Part shown: positions 1 to 11,603 of the stretch, piece by piece | Numbering within the stretch: position 1 is the first letter of the stretch | Layout: each line of letters opens with the position of its first letter | Origin: Desmodesmus armatus | Taxonomy: Eukaryota; Chlorophyta; Chlorophyceae; Sphaeropleales; Scenedesmaceae | NCBI GenBank assembly: GCA_007449985.2 | Contig: VIIQ02000142.1 | Location: 62,001 to 126,000 of the forward strand | Length of the DNA stretch: 64,000 nt | Reading direction: 5' to 3' | The notes under the pieces: model-generated | Told to the model about the DNA's origin: nothing | What the model saw: the letters and a program-made list of their open reading frames with translations, nothing else | Database searches by the model: none | Position numbers and translations under genes: made by a program

Positions 1-189
1 AGAAGGAAAATGTCTTGTTTTGTCAGCATGGCATCCTCCAGGGCCATGATCATCATTTCAATCTGCTGGGCTGTTGCGCGTTTGTTTCTGAAACCCCCTT
101 GTGATGCTGTGAGGAACCCTGCTCGTTCGGCCCTGTCCGTCATGGCGGCGTGGCTGCAGACTGGACGCTTCCCCATCGCGGGAAATCCC

Positions 190-365
190 CTGTGGTGCGG
201 CCTAGAAAACTAGAAAGAGTGAGTCCTTGAGCGGAGTGGCCAGTCTCTTCAGACAGGAAATCTAGAAAGCCGTTTTTTGTGTGTGATCGCGTCCAGTGCG
301 AACAGTTTGCTAGAAAGGTCCTTGCCAGCACTGCCACTGCTGTGCTGTCACAGAAAACTAGAAAG
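190..365. repeat. CTAGAAA-motif short repeats, forward orientation
   Basis: The heptamer CTAGAAA, often as AAACTAGAAA, recurs at irregular spacing (near 205, 262, 310, 355) in otherwise non-coding sequence. The same motif appears in the opposite orientation (TTTCTAG) at 1620-1885. No gene is supported in 1-960. Confidence 0.5.
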
Positions 366-963
366 CAAGCAACGTTGGGTGTCTGGATGTTTCTTTTATC
401 CTGCTTCTGCTGTTTAGCATTTACATATATTGTCTACATATATTGTGGTCTTTGTGCCCATGCAGCTGCAGCATCTCCCAGTAGGCCCCCCTTCCTGTCC
501 TGCCAAAATTGTCCTGCCCTGCACGTACATGCTTAGATGGCCAGTGCCCAACCTGCTGTGGAGGTGCACAGACATTATGGAGCCCCCATGCAGTGCTGTG
601 TCTAGCTCCCCAGCAAAACCTGCAGCCAGGCCGCTCCCTGCAGCGGTGAAACTGTGCCCTGTGTCTCCCAGCCCAGTCACGGTGCTGCAGTCAGGATGCG
701 TGCAGGGTTAAATATGCACAGCAATGTGCCTGCCAAAGTGCTGTGGACACACCCATGATGCTACCCTCCCCGCTGCAGCAACCCCAGACAATGCTGCCCC
801 ACCCGTTAGTCACTCGATCCCATGCTTCGAAAACTTGGCTTCGTTGCTTGCGCCTAACACAACGGTGCGACCACGGTGAACTGCAGCTGGCCACCCTTGA
901 GATGCAGTATGCAGCCACCAGGTCCAACATGCATGCCACCAGGCTGTCATCTGTGGCCGCTGT

Positions 964-1300
964 GCGCGCAGGGTTTGCTGCATGGCTGTACTCTAGGTCA
1001 AAGTAGGGCCGTACAGCTGCTGCTGCTGCTGCTACTACTGCTGCTGCTGCTGCTCCTGCTACTACTGCTGCTGCACAGGCAATGTGCGCGCAGGGTTTGC
1101 TGCATGGCTGTACTCTAGGTCAAAGTAGGGCCGTACAGCTGCTGCTGCTGCTGCTACTACTGCTGCTGCTGCTGCTGCTGCACAGGCATTGTGCGCGCAG
1201 GGTTTGCTGCACGGCTGTACTCTAGGTCAAAGTAGGGCCGTACAGCTGCTGCTGCTGCTGCTACTACTGCTGCTGCTGCTGCTACTACTGCTGCTACACA
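964..1300. repeat. Three-copy tandem repeat with CTG tracts
   Basis: A unit of roughly 110-120 bp occurs three times (starting near 968, 1085 and 1195). Each begins GCGCGCAGGGTTTGCTGC, continues through a CTCTAGGTCAAAGTAGGGCC segment and ends in a (CTG/CTA)n run of variable length. Length differences are mainly in the CTG run. The reading frames through it are Leu or Gln homopolymers and are not credible genes. Confidence 0.85.
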
Positions 1301-1885
1301 GGCAACGTACCACGCTGACTTGCGCAAGGAATGTGTGCTGCGCTCAAGGAAGGCATGCTGCACAGACAAGGAACCATGCTGACTTGCGCAAGGGATGCAC
1401 GCTGCTAGGCTGGTGCAGGGACCAACAGCACAGAGGAGGCACTCTGCACAGACAAGGAAGCATGCTGACTTGACCAAGGAATGCTTGCTGCGCTACTACT
1501 AGGCTGGTGCAGGGGCCAAAAAAAAGACAGCATAGGCAAGGCATGCTGCACAGACAAGGGACCATGCTGACTGGCGCAAGAAACACATTTTGGGGTGTTC
1601 AGCAGAACGTGCAGCAGGGGTGTTTCTAGTTTTTTTTTCAGCTGCAGTGTAGAGGGGTGCAGCAGGGGTCTTTCTAGTTTTCTGGTCCCTTGAGGTTTTC
1701 AGCGGTGCAGCAGGGGTTTCTAGTTTTCTTGTCACCTGGAGGGTGGAGCGGTTCGGCAAACGTGCAGCAGGGGTGTTTCTAGTTTTCTTGTCCCTTCTCG
1801 CAGTTGGTGCAGCAGGGGTCTTCTAGCTTTCTTCCCCCCTGGGGTACCCCGGTGTTCAGCGGTGGGGGTCCTTTCTAGCTTTCTG
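1300..1885. repeat. Degenerate tandem repeats (GACAAGGAACCATGCTGACTT and GCAGCAGGGGTNTTTCTAG units)
   Basis: From about 1310 to 1600 a unit containing ACAAGGAACCATGCTGACTT is repeated with drift. From 1600 to 1885 a shorter unit, GCAGCAGGGGTNTTTCTAGTTTT, recurs about six times. This array abuts the broken end of the LINE at about 2.0 kb, so it may be a target or recombination site for that element. No coding function is seen. Confidence 0.65.
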
Positions 1886-1992
1886 GTCCTATGATGAACG
1901 GCAGGTGGTTCTGCACCAATCTTTGCGCCAATCTCTTTGATTTTCTTTTTGTGTGTGACGTATTGCAGCACCCAGTCCACCTTCCTAGGTTT

Positions 1993-3969
1993 CTATTCTT
2001 TTTGCGCGATTCGGTTTTTCAGCCTGGCATCCGTCCAGTGTGTAGCCACATCGGCCTCCGTCATTGCCATTGTGAACATCTTGGTCCACAACTTGTATAC
2101 TGTGTTCTCCAGCCCAATGCGTCGATAGTATTTGAGCTCAAGTGGTGTCCCTTTGTTCTTGTAGAGCAGAATTGTCGATGATTCTTTCCACCCGTCCGGG
2201 GTTACACCAGCCGTCCACATTATTTTGATCATGTTGTGTAGGGCTCTGTGTGCAGGAGGCGGGAGGGCTCGCAGGATTTCGTTGGGAACACCATCGGGGC
2301 CTGGGCATTTGCCGAGTTTCAGAGTGGAGAGACATCTGTGAAATGCAAATTCGTCGTCAAGAAGGGGGTGCATCCAAGTTCGGTCGGTAGCGTCAGGCTG
2401 TGACATCAGTCCGTTGTATTCGGCGAACTCCTGGGTGTCGAAGGGGTATGCCCTGTCTACTGTCGGGAGGTAATCGAGGGTGGCAGTTGTGTCGTCGGGG
2501 TTAGCTAGTTTTTTGGAGTAGTACTCGGTCATTTCCGATCGGATCGTTTGGGGGTCGGTTGTGACCTCGCCGTCCTTCGTGGTAAGGGCTCGAAGAGCCA
2601 GCCTGGGAGTCGGCTTAAAGCGGCCAGTGGCGATTTTGTTTCCTACTTTTTGGCGTTTTTCAGCCATGTCTTGTGTCTGTTTAGCAGCTTGTTGTGCCCA
2701 TAGTCGCGGGTGTTCGTCGTCGACGGCGTTCAGCCTGTGCTTGAGAGTGGCGTATGCCGCACGGATGGCAGCCTGCGGAGACTCTTCAGGGTATCGTTGT
2801 ACCCTCTCTGCAACTGCTTCCTGTAGCATAGGTGATGTGAAATGCTCGGGCATGTCTTGCGTTTGCGTGGCCGTTATGGACCGCAGTTTGGCTGATGCTT
2901 CCTTCTTAGCAGCAATGATGTGTTTGCGGTGTTTGGAGATTTTTCTCGGGCAGTGGCGCCCTCCCACGGTGCCAGGTTGTACTGTGATGGTAGCACAGGT
3001 TGTAAGAGCGATGGAGTGCGCTTGTGCAAGCAGGTTGGTGAACTGCGTGCCAAGTTCGTTGATGGCCTCCCGAGCTGGTGTGTTGTTGATGTGCGTCAGT
3101 GGGTGAGGGTGTGTGGCTCCAGGATGGAGGCGCTCTAGCTTATCCCAGTGTGGCCTGACTTGTTCTTCAACTATGCGGTCTGTTGCACATGCCAGATCAC
3201 CCCAAATGTGTGCCTGTATGTTGTTCAATGTTTGTCGAAGGCTCCTAGTGTCTGCAAGTGTCATTGGGGTTTTGAGTTTGGTGATGGGGTGAGATGCGGT
3301 GGTGGGAGCCAGGGGTGGCACCATTCCTAGTTGTGCATACTCGAGCTGGGCCACGAGGACATCATGGTCTAGGTTTGTTCCGGACATGTCGTGTGTGGTG
3401 ATGTGTGTGTTTGAGAGGGGTTTGATGCTGAGGATATCGTCCAGCCTGCTGAAAGGTGTGTCAGAAGCACCTTTCCGGTATGTAGCTGTCCTTGCGGTGT
3501 GCGGGATTGGAGGGTCCAAGGCATGTAGGTCATTTGCCTGCATAAACTCTTGGTGTATTGTGTCGGCTGGGTAGCATTTGAGGCTCATCCTGTCTTCATG
3601 TTGAAGTACGGCGTTGAAGTCTCCTGTGATCAGCATTTGCTCATTTGCATGACGAGCTGCTGTCGCTGCTTGGGCGATATGCTTGTATAGCTCTCTGCGG
3701 ATGGGCAGTTGGTGTGGGCAGTAGACTGCTACTATGTGGAGGGGTGTTGAGTTGGGTCGGGACAGCTTGGAGTGTACAAGGAAGCCTTGTAATTCTGTGG
3801 GTGAGGGTTGTAGTGTGAGCTCCCCAAGCTCGGTGAGTGCCTGTGACACGGCTATCAGTACTCCAGCTTTGCTGGTACGAGGGTGTGGGGTATGTTGGAC
3901 AGTGTAGCCTTTGAATAGGCGGTGTAGCCACGGTTTGCGAGGTTGGCTTTTGAGCTTGGTTTCTGTCAC
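1993..3969 (-). pseudogene. LINE ORF2 fragment: endonuclease plus partial reverse transcriptase
   Basis: The 658-codon open frame starts in mid-domain at a GTG. Endonuclease hallmarks are visible in order: VTETKL near the start, GDFNAV, SRLDDIL and LDHDVL, corresponding to the catalytic blocks of APE-type LINE endonucleases. After a linker, GKCPGPDGVPNEIL, WKESSTILLYKNKG and YYRRIGLENTVYKLW match the opening blocks of LINE reverse transcriptases. The frame then drifts into unrelated residues and stops before the catalytic Asp pair. One base separates it from the upstream frame that carries the first endonuclease strand (LTVATINARGL, 4014-4244). It cannot encode a functional transposition protein. 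Confidence 0.85.
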
Positions 3970-4013
3970 AGCCAGAATGTCGGGGGGTTGGCTTGGCTTG
4001 AGGCCAGTACTGC

Positions 4014-4620
4014 TTAAATGTCTACGGTGTGCGAGCGAAGGCCCCTGGCATTTATAGTGGCGACTGTCAGGGTGGGGTTAGGCCTGGTTGGGCCGGTTGC
4101 TTCGGTAGTGAACGTCTGGCTATGCTCTGTGGTTTCTGGGATAGTTGGTGGTGGTGGGGGTGGTGCCGGCTGTGGCGGGCATCCAGGCGGTTGTGGGAAT
4201 GCTGGTGGGTTTGGTGTCTGTGTGTGGACCTTTGTGTGTTGCAAGGTGGCCTTGGGGGCCAGGTTGGGAACACTGCGGAAAATTGGGTGATTTTGGGGTG
4301 GTTGTGATCTTTGTGTTTGGTGCAGCGCCTGCCGCTTGGCTTTGCTTTGTTCGTATTGACTTGGTCTTTCATCTGTTGCTGTGCATGTTTGGGTTTGATT
4401 ACTCCCAGCCCCAGTTGAAGAGTGTTTTTGCGTGGTGGCTGGCGTTTTGGGGGTTTGCTCTTTTGAGCAGCTGGTTCACAATGTTTCTCCGCTTCATGCT
4501 GGTTTTGCTGTGTCTCTCCGATGGTGGGGGGTGCGTGCGCTTGCTTTACTGTCTCAAGGGGTGGCTCATTGGGGGCAGAGCCGTTAGATTGCTATCAAGC
4601 TATCGGGTGTGTTTGAAGGG
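4014..4620 (-). pseudogene. LINE 5' coding remnant: basic, Pro-rich region and endonuclease N-terminus
   Basis: Two overlapping minus-strand frames carry this piece. The upstream one, about 4600 to 4067, is rich in Lys, Gln, His and Pro (for example QKSKPPKRQPPRKN), as expected for the nucleic-acid-binding leader or ORF1-like part of a LINE. The second, 4244-4014, runs through a Pro-rich linker into LTVATINARGLRSH, the first beta strand of the endonuclease, then hits a stop. A +1/-1 shift at about 4014-4020 restores the frame of the downstream endonuclease ORF. No clear 5' end of the element is visible. Confidence 0.6.
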
Positions 4621-7600
4621 CGACTGCGGCTGAGCCATTTGGCACAATGTTGTGACCACCCCAGGCAATTGGTCCTGACAGTCCCTTTCTACCAGCTGCA
4701 CAGTCTAATTGGTGTGTATGTTCTGTTGTTGGCGTTTGCGCCACAACTGTATCACAATGTGCAACACTTGATAGTGCTGCAAGCTGTGGTTTGGGCACAT
4801 GTGGACACACGCCACTTTGGACTGAGCTTCCACCCGCCTCGCGTACTGCAGTGTTTCAAATTCTGACAGCACCATGATGTATGCAATATTGCCCAGTCAA
4901 GACAGTGGACTCACCACCAGCGCCCTGCCGTGCCAACACCAGCCTCTACCAATTACACGCGAACACAGTCACCCGTGGCCACACAACAGACATGGGTTGC
5001 ACCATTGCACACAGTGTGCATGATGAGTAGCTACTGATGCTTGGTCTCTCGATCCCACCCCGCCCCCACCCTACCCCGCCCCCCTCAGTAGCAGACACAT
5101 ACCATATCATTGCATGCCCGGCATGTCAAAATCAGGCTGACGTGTTCAATCCTGTCAGGCCCCCGTCAGTGCCACCAGTGTTCAACCTTCAGGCCCCTCA
5201 CACCTCCTCAATAAGGCATTTTGTGGGAGGGGGCCCCCACACACCACTCATATCCCCATGCACTACTCACACCCCCTGCATCAGTCCAACCCAGTGACTG
5301 CAACCACCATACCTTGTGCACTGCATGCCATCACTACACGTAACTCACCACTCGTACCCCCTGCATCAATCAAAACCCCTACACTGTGACTACCTGCCAG
5401 CTGCATGCACTGTACAACTGGCACCCCCACCACACCGTGGTGGGTCAAGAGTAGGGCCTACTCTTATGTACTCCTGAGAAACCCGTGATGATTGAAGCCA
5501 CGGGTTATGCCATTGCTTTGCACATGGCAGAATGATTTATCTAGTACACCACAAACATGCGGCCCCAATTCTGCCCAATTTGGCCTAAAGTAGGACAAAA
5601 CCTCCTTTCCTAGAGCCCTACACGGCGGCTGGGAGACGAGGACGCGGGTGATGCTCCATACCACATGTACCCAGGCCCTGTCTGAGACCCAGACACAGCA
5701 GCTCACACACAGCTGCTGCGTTGTGTGGATGCATGCACAGGGTGCATGAACTGGACATATCATAACAACAGCACACACTACAAGGAGTTCCCTTGCCAAG
5801 GATGATCATAGCCCAAAGCAGGTGCATCGAGCCCATGTCAGATCATCGGCAACCAATATCCCCATCCTGACCACCCACACTTTTGCTGGCCCAGACAAAA
5901 GGTTAGGCCAGCAGTGCCACTGCTGGCTTAGCAGTGGGTGACCCGCTGCCTGCTCACCCTGCAGAAGGGACAATCCCCCGGGGTTTGGTAGTACTATCAC
6001 CCTTGGTACCACTCACGCTATACGTCAACTGCACTTGCAGCGGCCATGCACTTGCAGCGACATCGCGGAAAGCTTCTGCACATCATGTGGCACCCAAAAT
6101 CACCCAAAAAAACAAAACCATGCACCGACAGCTTCCCATCACAAAGTCTGGTCATACACGGTCCAACAAAAGCCACATGGGGCACACCAGAGCCTTGCAG
6201 GCGTCATTCAGGAACTGCATGAGCCATTTTCCACCAAACATGGACTAGATTCACCTTTTCTGGCATGCAGGCCACCCTGTGATATCTTTTATGCACCTCT
6301 CTTCGCTAGCAGACAGACTTCACCCTTCCACCCCCAACTTGGGGCATGCCTTACAACAGTGTCTGGCTCAAACACTGCTGCTGGTCATCCAAAGCTCGCG
6401 AGGCTGATCAACCACTGACGAGCCAACAACACTGCAACTGCTACTTCCTGCAGTAAAAGTGTTTGTCCAGCCAGTAGCCCATCAGCTCGACATCAACAGC
6501 AGCATCAGCTGCCACTTCGCCCCCGCTGCTGTAGGGATGGGCTGAGTGGTCTTGCTGGCTCTCAACATCATCATGGCTGTGTCCTTGCCTGACCACATAA
6601 CAGCAAGGGGGGTGTCCCACAGCAGCGCGCAAGCACGCTTCATGCAGCGACCGATGCATGCCGGCCACTCCCTGTTGTAGTCGGGCCGGCTGCCTCCCCA
6701 CGCAGCGGCGGTTTCTGCTGAGACACGGACAGCCTTGGTGTGCTGCTGCTCTGCATCATCATCGCCGACGTAGTAGGGCTGAGCGTACGGGGTGCTTGGT
6801 CTCCTACACGGTGAAGGGGGGGAGGCAGGACAGTGTTGTGTCAGGGTGTTGTCTGCCTGAGTGCCTCAAAGCACTGCGGTGGCACCACATGCACCATCTA
6901 CAGCGTAAGTACACCAAGGGGGTGTGTAGTGGATTTGAATTTAAATATAAATGCAAGGTATCATGCAATTGCTGTGTCACTTCAGCAGGGTTGAGCACGG
7001 ACACAATCCTTACCAGGGGCAGTAGGTGGTTTTAGCCACTGGTGGGTTGGGAATACAACTACAGTAGTTTGGTTTTGAAACCACACAGCAGCATGTTTGG
7101 GGTGGTCGTCAGCAGCCCGTTTCAGCGCTGCTGCTTTTATGCCCTTTGTATGCCTGCGTTGTGGCCGTAACTGGCACAGGCTTTCTAGTGCCCTAGGTCA
7201 CTGGTCGCCTGGTGGTGTCTTGCTTGTCTTGCACCAAGGTCGATTTGCTGCTTGCAGCTCGCTGCATGCACAATGAACCTGGCCGGAAACACGTGTAATG
7301 ATGATGATGGGTTGGGTGGGCAATCAGCGTTGACTCCATCACACACCGCGTCCTGCTCACACACACTGCCAGCTTGCCTGCAGCAGTGCAACATGAAAGG
7401 GCAGGGCAGCAGGCAACACCTCACACATCAAGCTGCAAGGTGTGGTGATGCAGGCTGTGCACCAACTTTACAGCCTGTAGATCGGGTCAATGGCATAGGC
7501 TATATCTGAGCGACCCGCACCAAGCCATGTTGTTTGTTGCATGTACAGCTGCTGCTGCTGCCTTTACTCTGGCCAATGCAACACTGTACTGCATGTCTTG

Positions 7601-7820
7601 ATTGCACCCACCTGCATGGTGTGCCTTGTGGAAGGAATGTCCTGTTTGCCCCACAACAGCTGCCTTCCCGGCATACACGCACAAACTGCATCAAATGGTG
7701 GCAAAACAGCAGCAAACATATGCCAGTTGGTATGGATCATGCATGCGGGTCTCTGTTGTGCTGTGCACAAGAGCATGCTACTGTGGCCATCAGTTGCTGA
7801 CATAGCTTGCTGACACAACA
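4621..7820. other. No gene recognised
   Basis: Only short, mutually inconsistent ORFs are present. Around 5260-5400 two imperfect copies of an ACCCCCTGCATCA-containing segment lie in tandem. I see no conserved motif, RNA gene or mobile element. Confidence 0.5.
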
Positions 7821-7825
7821 TTACA
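7821..7825 (-). terminator. TGTAA polyadenylation motif
   Basis: TGTAA on the minus strand lies about 130 nt past the stop codon of the putative secreted protein ending at 7953. TGTAA is the usual poly(A) signal of volvocine and related green algae. Confidence 0.45.
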
Positions 7826-7952
7826 TGTGCTCAGAGCCAACACGGTGAGTGCTAGGGCCTAAGGAGTACGCTTTGGTGGAGGGAGCAGGCGAAGGCAGCC
7901 CACACATCCCGCTGGCCTGCACAAAACATGGTGGCTGCCTGCGCAGGGTGCC

Positions 7953-8623
7953 TCAGCTACCCGTGCTGCCCAGTGGTCTCACCGCGGGGCAGCCCTCTAG
8001 CTGCCAGGTGGCAGTGAGCGATGTCCTGTCATTGGATTCCGAGGTGGAGAAGCTCAGCCATTCTGCTGTCAGGCTGAGTGTGTTGCCCTGCAGGCTGCCT
8101 GTCACTGTGTTGTTAGTTTCAGATTGCAGTCCCTGTTCAGGGAAGGTGCTGGACAACGGTGTGAGATTACATTCGCTGAAGGCATCACCCATGAGGGTGA
8201 TGGCTGGACTTGCCGAAAAAATGCTGCAACCTGCTGCAAGATTGAACTGCTCTGTGTATGTGACCATCCCTGCCCTGGTCACACTGATGCCAGATTCTAT
8301 AGTGCCGCATTGAATAGCCGCAAAATCAAATACCGTCGCAAACTCTGGATCTGCTGTGTCGAGTACCTCCACGTTGTTGGGGCTGGCAAAGTTGCCTGCC
8401 TCAGCTGGCACAGAGGTACTGAATATATCTTGAGGTCCTGTTGCACGGTCAAAGAAGTTGATGTCTGTTTTGCCACCTGTTGTGAAAGATTCATTTATCC
8501 TGGTCCCAGCCGGAAAGGCCACGCCGGTGGATCTGCGGGGCATTTGCAGCTGCTGGAATCCTGCATCTGCTGCCACCCTCCTGCTGCTGGGGTGTACGGC
8601 TGCGTCACCACCAACCAGGCAGT

Positions 8624-8654
<31 letters not shown>

Positions 8655-8679
8655 AAGCAGCAGCAGCAGCACAAAGTGA
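7953..8679 (-). CDS. Putative secreted protein with Leu-rich leader, 3' exon
   Basis: This is an open minus-strand exon of about 240 codons ending in a stop at 7953. It opens with a run of about 15 Leu (encoded by CTG repeats) followed by HCLVGGDA, which looks like a signal-peptide core and cleavage region. The mature part has no low complexity, four well-spaced Cys (AIQCGT, AAGCSI, SECNL, EGCPAV) and many Thr/Ser, suggesting an extracellular beta-rich domain. I do not recognise the family. No ATG precedes the leader in frame; a TTACAG acceptor at 8680 suggests the start codon is in an unidentified upstream exon. The non-repetitive composition and the TGTAA 130 nt downstream support a real gene. 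Confidence 0.6.
8622..8672. repeat. (CAG)n trinucleotide repeat coding for the Leu run
   Basis: About 17 near-perfect CAG units on the plus strand (CTG on the coding strand) encode the poly-Leu core of the putative signal peptide. Length changes here would alter signal-peptide hydrophobic length. Confidence 0.8.
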
Positions 8680-8800
8680 CTGTAAGCTGACACATTCAAA
8701 GCAAGGAAAGACTGCACGTACGTTGATTCAAGGCAGGCCCGGCCTCAATAACGGGCAAGCTTGCGTCATGTACTGCCTGTGGCTGCAGCCACAGGCACAG

Positions 8801-8871
8801 CTAAGTCTCATGGTAACCAGTGCCAGTATAGGGTAGGGTAGCATACCCATATATGGGAGGGTAGCGTACCA
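8801..8871 (+). repeat. 71-bp dispersed repeat, copy 1
   Basis: This 71-bp segment begins CTAAGTCTCATGGTAACC and contains GGGTAGCATACCCATATATG. It recurs almost perfectly, in reverse complement, at 14481-14551. I saw one clear mismatch. It could be a short interspersed or MITE-like element; no target-site duplication was established. Confidence 0.85.
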
Positions 8872-8976
8872 CATACGGGGACAATACCAGAGGCCAGATA
8901 CAAGCTGCAGGCGTGTCCCATGTGGGTGACAAGGGCTTTTCAAGTGGCATTGTTGGGATTTCCACTTGGCCAGCAT

Positions 8977-9017
8977 CCCCCCCCCCCCCCCCCCCGCCCC
9001 CGCCACCCCCCCCCCCC
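8977..9017. repeat. Poly-C tract
   Basis: Nearly uninterrupted C over about 40 bases, typical of the many G/C homopolymers in this window and a likely source of sequencing indels. Confidence 0.9.
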
Positions 9018-9279
9018 TGCAGCCCAGCTAGGGAGGCCCAGCCAGGCTCAGCATCACAACATGCTATGACATTGAAAAAAAATGCTGTTGGGCCTGAAAA
9101 TTAGCCTGCGCAATCAGTCCACCTGTAGACGCATAAAGATCAGCCCATGACTCGGCGTGACTGGGCGTGACTGCCTGGCCTGGCTGCCTGGTCCTTGAAG
9201 CAGTGACAACTTACTGATTGAATTACGGGTACTCAATGAAATCGTCGATAGTGAAGTCCTGCTCCCAGCCTTCCTGTCA

Positions 9280-9485
9280 TCACATGGTTCCCAGCACTCC
9301 ATCCCACTGCAGGTTAGTCAAACAGCAGATTAGTCATGCCGATGAAACGATATGTCAGATGAATGCGGCCCACAAAAGATGTATCACATGGTTCCCAGCA
9401 CTCCATCCCACTGCAGGTTAGTCAAACAGCAGATTAGTCATGCCGATGAAACGATATGTCAGATGAATGCGGCCCACGAAAGATG
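9280..9485. repeat. 103-bp tandem duplication
   Basis: Two essentially identical 103-bp units (9280-9382 and 9383-9485) begin TCACATGGTTCCCAGCACTC. They differ at about one base near the end (CACAAAAG versus CACGAAAG). The high identity implies a recent event. It lies in non-coding DNA just upstream of an uncertain plus-strand ORF. Confidence 0.9.
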
Positions 9486-9486
9486 T

Positions 9487-9971
9487 ATGATACCAAACCC
9501 AGTAAACACCCTGCTGCATCTTCATCCAACAGCATCAATGCAATGAATGCTAAGATCCAGCTGAATTTCGTCACAGTAGAGCAGCAAGCAGCAAACTTAG
9601 CAGAAGAGAACCGCAAACGACCTAGATCAAGGCGACCTGGCCAGTTGCCGCCTGGGAGTCGCGGCAGTGGCCGGCCACGTCTGCATCAGTCAGATGGTGA
9701 TGGTGATGGCTGCAGCACAGCGGAGCCAGCAGGCCTGTCAGAGTGGGAGGAGCGCAACCAGGCAGCACAGCAGAACTGGGACAAGGCCAACGTGCAGAAC
9801 CGGCAGCTGGCACAGCAGTACAGGGCTTTCGATGCCGACACCAGCAACCACCAGCAGGTTGATTCAGCACTACACTGTGCAACACAGTCAATGGCAGCAT
9901 CCCTCTATGCTGCCAAGGCTGATGGCAGAGGCACATTTGCGCCATGCATGTATATGAGATTTAGCTTTTGA
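9487..9971 (+). CDS. Uncertain ORF, possible exon of unknown protein
   Basis: The plus-strand frame ending at 9971 contains a Gln/Glu/Asn-rich stretch (NFVTVEQQAANLAEENRKRPR, then a basic RPRSRRPG run, then ERNQAAQQNWDKANVQNRQ). It has moderate helical/coiled-coil character and is less repetitive than most spurious frames here. There is no recognised domain, no clear start and no second exon. It may be an exon or chance. Confidence 0.22.
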
Positions 9972-11131
9972 AGGCACCTTTTGTTCAATTTTAGTCTTTC
10001 ATGCCGCGCTTTGGCAGTTTTGCTGAGGGCCACCCTTGATCACGCTGTACAGCAGTACATGAACTGCTTCTATGGCGCCCAAGTAGTCTACAAATATCTT
10101 ATTTGAAGCTTGAGGAAGGTTTCAACCACGTCCTGTCCTGCTGTCAAGCTGTTTTTGGGTTGGTTGCTCCCCCTCCCATCAGCTGTCACAACGGCAGTCG
10201 GTCTGTTCGGGAACCTGTGTTGTGCTGCTCTCACAAAGCAAGGTTGTGCTGGGGCGGCATCATTACCAGCACTTGCATGTTGTCATAGCGTGCTTGTGCT
10301 CGCGGGCTGCAGTAGCTGACACACCCACAACCACCACAAATGTGCTGCCATCAAGCCCTTGACACCACATCCATCAGTGTGGCAACAACAAGTCATGGGA
10401 GCCTGCCATCATTGGTAATACTCACAGTACATATCTGTGCCACTGCAATGGTTGCACTTCCCCAAGCAGCAACCATGCTGGAGGCCGTGCACACCAGCTG
10501 CAAGGTCAAAGCTGGCATAACTGTTGTCAGCTATGCGGATTGGCCAGGGGTACAAGAGTTCATCATGTACACCTGAGCATGTGCCAGATAGAAGTCTGCG
10601 GCAAGCTGTCCCACCCTGGACAAAAGTGTGTTGCTAGCAGTAGTACGACTCCCTTGCATGCTGCAAACATGCCCCCCTCCCTTCCAGCACACCACAGGTT
10701 CCATAGGGATGCAACAACAGTTTCAGAAATTGGCTCACTGAGCAACCCACAAGGGAGCCAGAGGCTCATGGGGGAACTGAAACAAACCCATCTTGTTCAA
10801 AGCAGCAACTCAGCTCTACAACTTCCAAATGTTGGCAGGGACGGGGCAAAAAACAAGCACACTGCAAGATACATCGTGTTGTTAACAAGGAGTTTACAGT
10901 GTGCACTGTGGTTGCCATGCCATTGCCACCCCTAGTCAGATCAGCCCACTAGCATCCATACAAAACAATGTGCCCCTCCATTCCCAACAGCTCATGTATG
11001 ATGGCTGCTGGCTGCTGCTTGGCTGCTAAAGCCCTGGCGGTGCAGTAGCTGGTGATAGTGTGTGGCTACACAACACAGACTGCTCTGACCAGGCACTGCT
11101 CACAACCGCTGCCACGACTAGACTGCTTGAT
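9972..11131. other. No gene recognised
   Basis: No ORF with protein-like composition or splice context is seen. A TGTAA motif on the minus strand at 10893-10897 could serve the exon ending at 11132. Confidence 0.4.
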
Positions 11132-11344
11132 TCAAGGCTTGTTGATGATACCGTAGGTGCCCATGATCGAGAAGGCAGCCAACAGCCTGCGTGTGGTGCT
11201 GGCTGCAGCACTGACGATCAACCCCCCAACAGCAAGGCTGTTGGCAAACTCCAAGTCCTCCTTCAGCTCCTGCAGGGCGGCAGCCTCCCTTGTCTGAGAC
11301 ACCCTTCTGTCCAGCTCCTGCACCAGCTCCATGCTGGCTGCACT
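11132..11344 (-). CDS. Terminal exon of an unknown, possibly membrane-associated protein
   Basis: A CTACAG acceptor (11345-11350) opens a phase-0 exon of 71 codons to a stop at 11132. It begins SAASMELVQELDRRV, continues through an amphipathic helix (EAAALQELKEDLEF) and ends in a hydrophobic stretch (SLAVGGLIVSAAAS) followed by TTRRLLAAFSIMGTYG. This balanced composition is unlike the spurious frames around it. The upstream exon is not resolved; it could belong to the Ala/Gln-rich frame at 11604-12170 or to the gene at 12.4-13.9 kb, all on the same strand. A TGTAA lies about 235 nt downstream. Confidence 0.45.
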   Translation of the reverse strand, partial: SAASMELVQELDRRVSQTREAAALQELKEDLEFANSLAVGGLIVSAAASTTRRLLAAFSIMGTYGIINKP

Positions 11345-11603
11345 CTGTAGGTGCATTGCAAGTGAAAGGCAGCAACACGCCAGCAGCTGTAAGTGCACAC
11401 GTGACCATACTGAAGCTAGCACTTTTTTTGGGTAGGGAGGCGCCACCCAACTGGTAGCCCCCAAGGGTGCCACAGTGCGCAAAACACCAACAGTCCCTGT
11501 CGTTTCTGCCCACCAGAAGGCCCTGACTGCCTGATGTAGTATAGGTCATGCAGCCAGGTTGGTGACGGCTGTTGGGAATGCCACCCAGCTTGCTTTTGCA
11601 TGC

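Larger units (their letters stand above)
1993..4620 (-). mobile_element. Degraded non-LTR retrotransposon (LINE), 3'-truncated
   Basis: On the minus strand this stretch encodes, in order, a Pro/Lys/His-rich basic region (about 4600-4070), an apurinic-type endonuclease domain and the start of a reverse transcriptase. The RT breaks off after its first conserved blocks and has no YxDD box. The element continues instead into repeat DNA at about 2.0 kb, so it lacks its 3' part. LINE copies are usually 5'-truncated, so this is unusual. At least two frameshifts interrupt the ORF (near 4070-4240 and 4014-4020). It looks like a dead L1-like copy; the clade cannot be assigned without alignment. Confidence 0.85.

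Noticed and set aside
6411..6430. CTGACGAG resembling a hammerhead ribozyme core
   Set aside because: No stem II, no matching GAAA box and no closing stem I/III could be found.
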